Assembly: GCA_016936695.1 (NCBI GenBank)
Contig: JAFGXK010000090.1
Span: forward strand, 1-6,439
Length of the DNA: 6,439 nt
Reading direction: 5' to 3'
Source: Bacteroidales bacterium
GTDB taxonomy: Bacteria; Bacteroidota; Bacteroidia; Bacteroidales; VadinHA17
Part shown: piece by piece, positions 1-6,016 of the stretch
Layout: each line of letters starts with the position of its first letter
How positions within the stretch are numbered: position 1 is the first letter of the stretch
Notes under the pieces: model-generated
What the model saw: only the letters and a program-made list of their open reading frames with translations
The model's database searches: none
What the model was told of the DNA's origin: nothing
Made by a program: the position numbers and the translations under genes

Positions 1-1220
1 CTGGCCTGGAAAATGATCTGCCTGTTCTTTTCGTCAACACGGATAACATCCCTTACCACCCACGATCCGGATGTAATCTGGTTTTTAACTTCACCGGAAC
101 CCGAATCATAAAGATACAGGTGATTCCAGCCATCCCTCTCCGAAGCCCATATTATCTCCCCCGACTCTTCGGCGTCGTACCTGTACCTTTTCCCGCTGTA
201 ATCAATAAAGGTGGGCGAAAGCTCGTTTATGACAACCTTTGAATCTCCCGATGCAGCATCGACTTTTATTATATCATACTGCTGATGTCCGCGCCTGTTG
301 CACTCAAAAGTAAAGAAATCACTGTTCCTGCTCCATTTGATGTTGCTTATCGAATACTGCATCGGGATCAGGGTGTCATCCACTTTTAAATGCTTTTTTG
401 ATTCAGTATCAAACAACTGCGGATATTTCTGAGGAACTGCATCACCAGGCTTCTGATATTCATACGAGTAGTGCTTAGGCTGGAGCTGATCCTCCGGCGA
501 GGACTGAACGTAATGTATCATATGCTTCTCTGCAGGTTTTACCCTGTAGGCAACCAGTTTTCTTGAATCCGGCGACCATCGCATATATGAAGAATAGTAC
601 TCACCCAGAGCCCCATCGTAACTCAGCTGATAGTCTTTCCTGTCCTTGCCATCAGCTGCCCTGATATGTACATTATAGTTCCTTATGTAAGCTATCCATT
701 TCTTGTCTGGCGATTTAACAGAATCAGATGTCAGCTCATCCCTGAATCCCCAGTCCCATCCGCTTCTCACAGGACGCCCGGGAACCTTCTCCCGTTGGGA
801 TATTCTGTAATCTCTCAGGTTGCAGATCCAGTTGTATCCATCGTAAGTAAAAGCAAAACTCAAAAGTTTGTCAGAGAAAATCAGGTTCCTTATGGGAAGT
901 TTGCCCGGTTCAAATTCCTTTCCTGTTTCCTTCCCGAGCGATTCGGCAAATCGCTCCTGGTTGAAGGCTTTCTTTTTCGTAAGTCTTTCCGCATCAACAA
1001 TCATGAATTCATTTCCTGCAGGAGTCAGATTCTCATAAAGAAAGCTGTTCGTCTTTCCAATCCAGACCGGCCTGACATTCCCGAAATAAACCTTATCTGC
1101 CGTTACTTTTGCCAGGTCGTCTGCCCTATTATAGGCATCAGCGGACATCTGTGATAAAGAGTCAGATACAGAAAAAACAAAGAGAATGGCTGCCAGTATC
1201 AATCTGCTAATCGTTTCCAT
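1..1220 (-). CDS. Secreted S9-family (DPP IV-like) peptidase, N-terminal beta-propeller part; truncated at left edge
   Basis: This open frame runs off the left edge and gives 406 codons read from the minus strand. Residues 1-24 form a signal peptide: a short charged start, a hydrophobic core around residues 7-17 and an end in Leu-Ser-Gln, so the mature protein is exported. Residues about 110-406 resemble the DPP IV N-terminal beta-propeller domain. Visible blade motifs are SPDKKWIAYIR (170-180), RWSPDSRKLVAYR (214-226), KPGDAVPQKYPQLFD (257-271) and ERDGWNHLYLYD (361-372), followed by TSGSWVVRDV. The alpha/beta-hydrolase domain with the Ser-Asp-His triad would lie outside the window, so catalysis cannot be judged. 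The family usually has about 700 residues or more and removes dipeptides or short peptides in the periplasm or at the surface. The double-Glu substrate-anchoring motif of true DPP IV is not seen. The start is fixed by the signal peptide; an in-frame TAA lies about 39 nt upstream. It is divergent from the ThDP enzyme gene. Confidence 0.9.
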   Translation of the reverse strand, partial: METISRLILAAILFVFSVSDSLSQMSADAYNRADDLAKVTADKVYFGNVRPVWIGKTNSFLYENLTPAGNEFMIVDAERLTKKKAFNQERFAESLGKETGKEFEPGKLPIRNLIFSDKLLSFAFTYDGYNWICNLRDYRISQREKVPGRPVRSGWDWGFRDELTSDSVKSPDKKWIAYIRNYNVHIRAADGKDRKDYQLSYDGALGEYYSSYMRWSPDSRKLVAYRVKPAEKHMIHYVQSSPEDQLQPKHYSYEYQKPGDAVPQKYPQLFDTESKKHLKVDDTLIPMQYSISNIKWSRNSDFFTFECNRRGHQQYDIIKVDAASGDSKVVINELSPTFIDYSGKRYRYDAEESGEIIWASERDGWNHLYLYDSGSGEVKNQITSGSWVVRDVIRVDEKNRQIIFQA

Positions 1221-1302
1221 AAATCCGGTTTTATGTTTCACTTGAATGCCATAAATTTAATTGAATTTGACTACGGTCCGCATTTCAGTATTAATATTTT
1301 GA

Positions 1303-1310
1303 TAGCTTTG
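1303..1310 (+). promoter_or_regulatory. Possible Bacteroidota -7 promoter element for the ThDP enzyme gene
   Basis: TAGCTTTG matches the Bacteroidota -7 consensus TAnnTTTG at every fixed position. It lies 21 nt before the ATG at 1332, which would give a very short leader. The -33 element is poor: TTTC at 1283-1286 is 16 nt upstream, and the true TTTG at 1266-1269 is too far away. It sits in the 111-bp divergent intergenic region 1221-1331, which holds nothing else I can name. The call rests on consensus match only. Confidence 0.35.
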
Positions 1311-1331
1311 TAATGGACAATACTCATTGAT

Positions 1332-2924
1332 ATGACTGTTGCTGAACAAATTGCGGGTATTTTATCGGGTGCCGGAATCAGGTTTGTATTCGGTGTGCCC
1401 GGCGGTCCGTCTATTCCATACATGGAAGCATTCAGAAAAGCGGGGATTGAATTTATTCTTACCTCCCATGAATCGGCTGCCGGAACTATGGCAAGTGTTA
1501 CAGGAAGGCTGACCGGAATCCCTGGAGTGTGTCACAGCACCTTCGGCCCGGGTGCGGTAAATCTTGCATCGGGTGCGGGGGGTGCACTGCTCGACAGGTC
1601 GCCGGTGATAATCCTGACAAGCGAAATCGATGACAACATGATTGGCAGGACTACCCAGATGAATATCGATCACCAGAAGCTGTTTCAGCCGCTGACCAAG
1701 GCAACATTCAGGGCAAACCCCGGAAACGTAGTCGATATCCTTCTAAAAGCCCTTGATATCTGCAGAAAAGAATATCCAGGGCCTGTACATATCGGGCTGC
1801 CTTCTGATATTGCATGCCTCGAGGCAGCCGAACCAGGTGGTTATATTGATGAATCAGAAAAGAAGGATCATCTCAACGATACCGTCAGGATCAGTGCTCT
1901 CCTTGAGAACTGCAGAAAACCTCTTATCGCGGTTGGTTTAACTTCTGCCAGATACGCCCTGGGAAAAAGACTTTTGGAATTTCTCCGGCATACGAAGATA
2001 CCGGTTGTACTGACTCCTATGGCTAAAGGCCTGCTGCCTGAAGATCATCCCTGTTACGCCGGCGTTCTTTTTCATGCCTTAAGCAATTATATCGGGGACG
2101 TCCTGGAGGATATTGATCTGGTTATTGGTCTGGGTTATGATCCGGTGGAATACAATTACGAATCATGGATACCTGATGTCCCGCTTATCGATTTCACAAC
2201 CACAGAAACTGATCTGCCTTCAGTAAACCATGTGACTGGATTCACCGGCAGCCCCGGTGAATGGTTCACAATTCTTGAACAGCTTCATCCGGGGCAGTTG
2301 ATTTTTAACCAGATTAAAATCGAGTCGGCAAGGAATGAAACCATATCTGTATTTAACGGATTAACAGACCATTTTGGCCCTGTAACAGCCCTCATGGTCC
2401 TCAGGGAAGCTTTACCTGTCGATGCCATTTTGACCTTCGATGTCGGTTCACATCTCCATCTCGCCGGACAGTACTGGAATACCTACGGAAGACAGAATAT
2501 GATAATTACAAACGGATGGTCGGGAATGGGATTTGGTCTTCCTGCAGCACTTGCTGCCGGTATTTCATCATCAGGGTCAGTCATCGTTTGTGTGACCGGC
2601 GATGGAGGATTCCTAATGACCGCAGGTGAAATAATCACGGCCAGAAGATACAATCTGCAAGTAATTACAGTAGTACTTTCTGACGGTGATCTGAATCTGA
2701 TAAAACTTAAGCAGTCGTGGCAAGACCTTCCTCAATATGCCACAAACCTCTATGAAGAAGATCTCTTCTGTGCGGAAATGTTTCTTGGAGTCAGAATTTT
2801 ATATGCTGATTCGGAAGAAAGCATGAAAAGCGCCATAAATCTGGCACTTTCAATGAAAAAGCCTGTTATTATCAATGCCCGGATTGACCCTGATGATTAC
2901 AAATGGCTGGTAGTCAAAAAATAA
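1332..2924 (+). CDS. ThDP-dependent enzyme, acetolactate synthase (large subunit) family
   Basis: The protein has 530 residues and the full three-domain layout of the ThDP decarboxylase/carboligase family. The N-terminal Pyr domain (about 1-165) carries the activating Glu in HESAAG (His46, Glu47) and FGPG at 71-74. The central domain (about 185-315) contains GLGYDPVEYN at 266-275, which resembles the GYDPIEYDP stretch of catabolic, FAD-independent acetolactate synthases (AlsS/BudB). The C-terminal PP domain (about 345-520) has GMGFGLPAALAA at 398-409 and GDG at 423-425. The family reaction is decarboxylation of a 2-oxo acid, often pyruvate, followed by transfer to a second acceptor. The metal-binding motif is GDG-X24-Ser450-Asp451, where the family normally has Asn-Asn or Asn-Asp. 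The product and acceptor are therefore uncertain. No acetolactate decarboxylase, regulatory subunit or ilvC is adjacent. The start is well fixed because an in-frame TAA lies at 1311-1313. No Shine-Dalgarno is seen. I am sure of the family, but only moderately of acetolactate synthase activity. Confidence 0.9.
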   Translation: MTVAEQIAGILSGAGIRFVFGVPGGPSIPYMEAFRKAGIEFILTSHESAAGTMASVTGRLTGIPGVCHSTFGPGAVNLASGAGGALLDRSPVIILTSEIDDNMIGRTTQMNIDHQKLFQPLTKATFRANPGNVVDILLKALDICRKEYPGPVHIGLPSDIACLEAAEPGGYIDESEKKDHLNDTVRISALLENCRKPLIAVGLTSARYALGKRLLEFLRHTKIPVVLTPMAKGLLPEDHPCYAGVLFHALSNYIGDVLEDIDLVIGLGYDPVEYNYESWIPDVPLIDFTTTETDLPSVNHVTGFTGSPGEWFTILEQLHPGQLIFNQIKIESARNETISVFNGLTDHFGPVTALMVLREALPVDAILTFDVGSHLHLAGQYWNTYGRQNMIITNGWSGMGFGLPAALAAGISSSGSVIVCVTGDGGFLMTAGEIITARRYNLQVITVVLSDGDLNLIKLKQSWQDLPQYATNLYEEDLFCAEMFLGVRILYADSEESMKSAINLALSMKKPVIINARIDPDDYKWLVVKK

Positions 2925-2925
2925 C

Positions 2926-3243
2926 TCAGTCTTTTGTCTCCTTTTTGGGTTTTGCTTCCTTTTTTTCCTTAGTCTGCTTTGCGGGCTTTACTTCTTTTTT
3001 CTCCTTTTCAGTCTTTGCCTCTTTGACTATGGGTTCAGTTTCCTCCTTTACTGGCTTGACCGGCTTTGTTTCCTTTGCAGCAGGGGCTTCCTTCTTTTCC
3101 CTTGATGGTTTCCTGTCTTTTATTTCCTTCTCAGCCGGCAGACCTGCTTTATTGCCCTTTTCCGCCTTTTTCCTGGGGCGTCTAACACCAAAGGTACCAA
3201 GTATGATCTTGCCTCTCCTGGATTTTTTGTCACCTTTTCCCAT
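2926..3243 (-). CDS. Small ribosomal subunit protein bTHX with long charged C-terminal tail
   Basis: Residues 1-26 match the ribosomal THX family: MGKGDKKSRRGKI at the start, then GTFGVRRPRKK. The Thermus protein is essentially only this segment, about 26 residues, and sits in the head of the 30S subunit, where it stabilises the rRNA fold. Here the core is followed by residues 27-105, a low-complexity tail of Lys, Glu, Pro, Ala and Thr with recurring KETK, KEKKE and VKPxK units. It has no hydrophobic segment and is probably disordered. Tailed bTHX proteins are, from general knowledge, not unknown in Bacteroidota, but the function of the tail is unclear. The stop codon is one base from the convergent stop of the ThDP gene. 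The ATG follows an A/T-rich leader with no Shine-Dalgarno, about 36 nt after an exact TAnnTTTG promoter element. The plus strand here also has a long open frame (2903-3307) rich in Phe and Ser, which is the antisense image of the Lys/Glu tail and not a gene. Confidence 0.88.
   Translation of the reverse strand: MGKGDKKSRRGKIILGTFGVRRPRKKAEKGNKAGLPAEKEIKDRKPSREKKEAPAAKETKPVKPVKEETEPIVKEAKTEKEKKEVKPAKQTKEKKEAKPKKETKD
2929..3165 (-). repeat. Degenerate purine-rich low-complexity repeat coding the bTHX tail
   Basis: The minus strand is strongly purine-rich, built from imperfect AAGGAAA/GAAGAAA-like units separated by short C/T-containing spacers. On the plus strand this appears as repeated TTTCCTT, TTTTCTC and GGCTTT runs. 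It encodes the repetitive Lys/Glu/Pro part of the bTHX protein, about residues 27-104. The units are too diverged to give an exact period by eye, and such tracts often vary in copy number by slippage. Confidence 0.6.
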
Positions 3244-3278
3244 AATTATATATTTTTCTGAAGTTTTCTTGAATCGCG

Positions 3279-3286
3279 CAAATTTA
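3279..3286 (-). promoter_or_regulatory. Likely Bacteroidota -7 promoter element for the bTHX gene
   Basis: Read on the minus strand, TAAATTTG is an exact match to TAnnTTTG. It ends 36 nt before the bTHX ATG, leaving a leader of about 30 nt that is A/T-rich, as is common in highly expressed Bacteroidota genes. I find no clear TTTG at the -33 position. The 137-bp gap 3244-3380 between the SDR stop and the bTHX start otherwise holds only a weak inverted repeat (3307-3312 with 3326-3331). Having its own promoter suggests that bTHX need not depend on read-through from the operon upstream. Confidence 0.45.
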
Positions 3287-3380
3287 ACAATATTCTTATT
3301 TGTTTAGACATATTTTTTGCTTTCCTATGTCAGTATCGTTTGGATTTACCTGTTGGCCCAATCATATCAGGCCTCTGAAT

Positions 3381-4202
3381 TCAGTCCTCAACCCATCCCT
3401 GCCGGTAATTTCTGAACATCCTTCTGGTCATCCACATCATGATTCCCTCCGGAATAATCATGCCCAGACCAAAGAACAAACCTGAGAGCTTTCCCGGAAG
3501 AATAACCTTTTTTCCTTTGAACATTCCCTTTATCACAACAGAAGCCACTTCCGCCGGTTCAAGGGCCGATTTCTTTGAAAGCCAGCCATTTCTCTGTATT
3601 CTGTCACGGGTATTGACATTTGTCATTACAGCTGACGGAACAGCCACACAGGTTCTGACAGTCGACCCCTTCAACTCTGATTCAATGGCTCTGGTGAAAT
3701 AGAAAATGTATGACTTTGTTGCAAGGTAAATGCTCTTGTAGGCAGTGGGAAGATAGCATCCAAAACTGCTAAGATTAAGTATGTATGATCTGTCAAGGGC
3801 TTTAAGCCCGGGGGTGAACATCGTGGTGAGCAGGGTTACTGCCCTCACATTGAGCATCAGCATATTGTCTATCTGCTTTTTGGTGTAGCCGTCAACAGGG
3901 CCTTCATAACCAATCCCGGCATTGTTTACAAGAATGTCGACTTTCAGTTCCTTCTGCCGTACAAAATCAAACAGCGATTCAGGGCCCTCTTCAGCGGTAA
4001 GATCGCCCTCCGCATTATAAGCAACTACTCCAAAATCTGATTCCAGCTTCCGGCACAGATCTTCAAGACCCTGCCCCGGAAGGGAATTCAAAACCAGGTT
4101 GTGCCGTCTTGAGGCAAGCTCCACGGCTATTGCCCTGCCTATGCCCGTGCTTGCTCCGGTAACAACGGCAAAGCTCTCACTGTCACTTGCCTTTTCCATC
4201 AT
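3381..4202 (-). CDS. Classical short-chain dehydrogenase/reductase (SDR)
   Basis: This is a complete classical SDR of 273 residues. The NAD(P)-binding motif TGASTGIG lies at 15-22, NNAG at 93-96 and the structural Asn at 118. The catalytic set is Ser146, Tyr159 and Lys163, with the standard 13-residue Ser-Tyr spacing and YxxxK. The family oxidises or reduces alcohol/ketone groups with NAD(P)(H). The usual Pro-Gly after the active site is Pro189-Ser190 here. Residues about 238-258 form a hydrophobic stretch followed by a basic Arg-rich end, which suggests a membrane-associated C-terminus, as in ketoacyl or 3-ketosphinganine reductase-like SDRs; this is a resemblance only. It is the last gene of a three-gene operon. 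Its start overlaps the end of the epimerase gene by 20 nt, which suggests translational coupling. Met2 (ATG at 4199) is an equally possible start. No terminator hairpin with a T-run follows. The substrate is unknown. Confidence 0.9.
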   Translation of the reverse strand: MMEKASDSESFAVVTGASTGIGRAIAVELASRRHNLVLNSLPGQGLEDLCRKLESDFGVVAYNAEGDLTAEEGPESLFDFVRQKELKVDILVNNAGIGYEGPVDGYTKKQIDNMLMLNVRAVTLLTTMFTPGLKALDRSYILNLSSFGCYLPTAYKSIYLATKSYIFYFTRAIESELKGSTVRTCVAVPSAVMTNVNTRDRIQRNGWLSKKSALEPAEVASVVIKGMFKGKKVILPGKLSGLFFGLGMIIPEGIMMWMTRRMFRNYRQGWVED

Positions 4203-5184
4203 TAACAGTTTTTAGCCATTCAATGGTTTTTGAAATACCCTCGGAAAGGGGTGTGATTCCATAACCCAGTTCACTCACAGCTTTATCACTCGACATGATC
4301 CAATCCCTCAGGTACTTGTCAAGAAAGTCCCTGGTTATCGGGGGAGAAACCCTGAATAATCCTGAAAAAAAGGTGATTCCCCTGACAATGGCTTTCATCA
4401 GTCCTGCCGGCAGTCTTATCAGTGTTCTTTTTTTTCCGGCCATAGAACCAATAGTGTCAAACAAACTGTTGAATGAGTGATTCTCCCCTCCAAGGATATA
4501 TCGTTCTCCTCCCCTTCCGCGCATGGCAGCCAGGATGTGACCTTCAGCAACGTCATCAACATAAACGTAATTACCTATGGAATTGCCGTCACCCGGATTT
4601 ATCCTCCATAATCCCAACATATACAGTTTTATTATCCTGGTAACCGAATTGCTTTCAGAGAGCCTGCCCGGACCATAAACCCTTGTGGGATTAACAATAA
4701 CCACATCAAGCCCTCTCGCCGTATAATCAACTGCAATTTTCTCGGCTTCAGCTTTGGTCTTCTCATAAAGGGTGTGAAGCTCAGGGTCCTTGTTGGTTTC
4801 TTCATCAACAGTCATTCCGTCGTGTGAATAACTCATGGTGCCTCCGGTTGAGGTAAAGACAACCTTCCTGACACCCGATTCAAGCGCTGCTTCCAAGACA
4901 TTAACCGTTCCGTCAATGTTTATTGCAGTTACCACCGAGGGGTCCCTGAATGTGGGTTTGGCATAGGCGGCCATATGGAACACCCAGTCACAAGATTTCA
5001 TGCCCTTTTTCAGTATCCCCCTGTCCGACAGGTCGCCCTTAACGATCGTAACCTTTTCATTACCAGCATAGGGGACCATTGATGGATTCCTTGCCAGAAG
5101 AGTAACCTCGTGATTATCTCCGATCAGTTTTTCGGTAAGTCTTGCACCAATAAATCCGGTGCCTCCGGTAACAAACACTTTCAT
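4183..5184 (-). CDS. NAD-dependent epimerase/dehydratase (extended SDR, HpnA/dihydroflavonol reductase-like)
   Basis: The protein has 333 residues, the normal length for an extended SDR. The nucleotide-binding TGGTGFIG is at 6-13 and begins directly after the start Met, with GDL at 50-52 for adenine-side contacts. The active site has Ser112/Thr113 in the FTSTGG stretch and YEKTK (Tyr140, Lys144). NPTRVYGPG lies at 165-173, VYVDDVAEGHILAA at 207-220 and ERYILGGEN at 227-235. The last two are typical of the HpnA, dihydroflavonol-4-reductase and 3-beta-hydroxysteroid dehydrogenase branch rather than of nucleotide-sugar epimerases. The likely role is NAD(P)-dependent reduction or oxidation of a carbonyl/hydroxyl on a hydrophobic or polyol substrate. 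It starts 13 nt after the CPBP gene stop and overlaps the SDR gene downstream, so the three are almost certainly co-transcribed. No Shine-Dalgarno precedes the ATG. Members of this broad family also act as ketosphinganine reductases in some bacteria, so that is one candidate role; the sequence alone does not decide. Confidence 0.9.
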   Translation of the reverse strand: MKVFVTGGTGFIGARLTEKLIGDNHEVTLLARNPSMVPYAGNEKVTIVKGDLSDRGILKKGMKSCDWVFHMAAYAKPTFRDPSVVTAINIDGTVNVLEAALESGVRKVVFTSTGGTMSYSHDGMTVDEETNKDPELHTLYEKTKAEAEKIAVDYTARGLDVVIVNPTRVYGPGRLSESNSVTRIIKLYMLGLWRINPGDGNSIGNYVYVDDVAEGHILAAMRGRGGERYILGGENHSFNSLFDTIGSMAGKKRTLIRLPAGLMKAIVRGITFFSGLFRVSPPITRDFLDKYLRDWIMSSDKAVSELGYGITPLSEGISKTIEWLKTVNDGKGK

Positions 5185-5197
5185 GGAAAGACAGTAA

Positions 5198-5905
5198 TTA
5201 ATGAAGCCTTACTTCCGGTTCATGATACAGGGAGAATATTTCAGTCGACACGGCTATAAAGCTGTGGATGATGAAAGCAGGCAGAAATGAGCCTGTCAGA
5301 CTGCTTAGAAGACAAAAAATTATTCCGACCGGGATAGTCCCAACAGCCATCCGCACACCCTGCGGAAGATGCACCAGAGAATAAAGAATGATGTTGATGG
5401 CCAGCGCCGGCCAGAATCCGAAGGCCTCGACGCACAGGAACCAGAGCACTCCCCTGAAAAGAAATTCATATCCCAGCAAATACATCACCCAGACTCCCGC
5501 TGAGAGAATTACATGCCTTGGATACCAGTCCTTAAGCCTGAGCTCGGGCGATCGGGCCCTTATTTTCGCGCTTTTTGATGAATAAAATGAGACAATCAGC
5601 GTCATGAGGATCAGAATAAGCAGAATATACCAGTAACCGGCTGTGCGTCCCGCAACGAAACCAACTCTTGACGGTGAAAGTTTCAGAATCCACAAGAAAA
5701 GTATAAAAGGAATTGCTCCCGTAAATATGATGCCTGATAATTTGTAGGACAAAAAATCAACGCTTTCACTCCGGATCGATGGTAAAAGTGGTCTTATCAG
5801 CCAGGTTCCGGCAATTTTTTTGTTTGCAGTGTAATAATAAAGGAAGAAAAACAGAATAACCGATACAATAGCAGTAGAAGCAAGCGACTCTATTGATAAA
5901 TTCAT
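5198..5905 (-). CDS. CPBP-family (CAAX protease/Abi-like) polytopic membrane protein
   Basis: The 235-residue protein is largely hydrophobic, with about six to seven predicted membrane segments (roughly 9-25, 57-75, 91-107, 132-150, 160-178, 187-203 and 205-222). The C-terminal half carries the CPBP (Rce1-like) signature: GYEFLFRG at 145-152 corresponds to EExxxR with Tyr146 replacing the first Glu, YSLVH at 175-179 corresponds to FxxxH, and His214 sits where the HxxxN motif belongs, with Ala218 instead of Asn. Rce1-type enzymes use the Glu and His residues to activate water inside the membrane. Bacterial relatives with a single Glu are common, and many have no known substrate. It is the first gene of the operon, 13 nt before the epimerase gene, so it may process or sequester something linked to that pathway, though proximity is the only support. 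Start choice: a single ATG directly before the first membrane segment. Activity is uncertain because of the motif changes. Confidence 0.8.
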   Translation of the reverse strand: MNLSIESLASTAIVSVILFFFLYYYTANKKIAGTWLIRPLLPSIRSESVDFLSYKLSGIIFTGAIPFILFLWILKLSPSRVGFVAGRTAGYWYILLILILMTLIVSFYSSKSAKIRARSPELRLKDWYPRHVILSAGVWVMYLLGYEFLFRGVLWFLCVEAFGFWPALAINIILYSLVHLPQGVRMAVGTIPVGIIFCLLSSLTGSFLPAFIIHSFIAVSTEIFSLYHEPEVRLH

Positions 5906-5951
5906 TTCAGCTATTTATTACACCCTCGTTTAAAGCACTGATAATTCGGCA

Positions 5952-5981
5952 CAAAATATAAAAAACCGCACTATTTACAAA
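5952..5981 (-). promoter_or_regulatory. Possible promoter of the CPBP-epimerase-SDR operon
   Basis: On the minus strand TTTG (5978-5981) is followed after 17 nt by TATATTTTG (5952-5960). This resembles the Bacteroidota -33/-7 pair, although the -7 match to TAnnTTTG is imperfect by one base of spacing. Transcription would begin about 40 nt before the CPBP ATG at 5905. It lies in the 111-bp divergent region 5906-6016. I see no convincing promoter for the plus-strand NYN gene there. Confidence 0.4.
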
Positions 5982-6016
5982 AGGCAAGCCCAAAAAAGGA
6001 TAACTTGCAAGCCATA

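Noticed and set aside
666..1154. Plus-strand open frame of 162 codons
   Set aside because: It lies wholly antisense to the S9 peptidase frame, which has clear family motifs. The translation shows no domain or plausible composition.
1362..1673. Minus-strand open frame of 103 codons inside the ThDP gene
   Set aside because: It overlaps the best-conserved part of the ThDP enzyme and has Cys/His/Arg-rich shadow composition.
2903..3307. Plus-strand open frame of 134 codons with Phe/Ser-rich, membrane-like sequence
   Set aside because: It is the antisense image of the Lys/Glu-rich bTHX tail: codons for Lys and Glu read as Phe and Ser/Leu on the other strand. The bTHX core on the minus strand is a specific family match.
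3307..3331. Inverted repeat GACATA/TATGTC with a 13-nt loop
   Set aside because: The arms are only 6 bp and A/T-rich, and no T-run follows on the minus strand, so it is too weak to call a terminator or operator.
3375..3384. Perfect palindrome CTGAATTCAG over the SDR stop codon
   Set aside because: A 10-bp palindrome of this kind is expected by chance, and it has no loop or flanking structure.
3439..3702. Plus-strand open frame of 87 codons
   Set aside because: It is antisense to the C-terminal part of the SDR gene, and the translation has no domain signal.
5241..5585. Two short open frames (5241-5435 minus; 5388-5585 plus) inside the CPBP gene
   Set aside because: Both lie in other frames of a gene with clear CPBP motifs and have no recognisable features.
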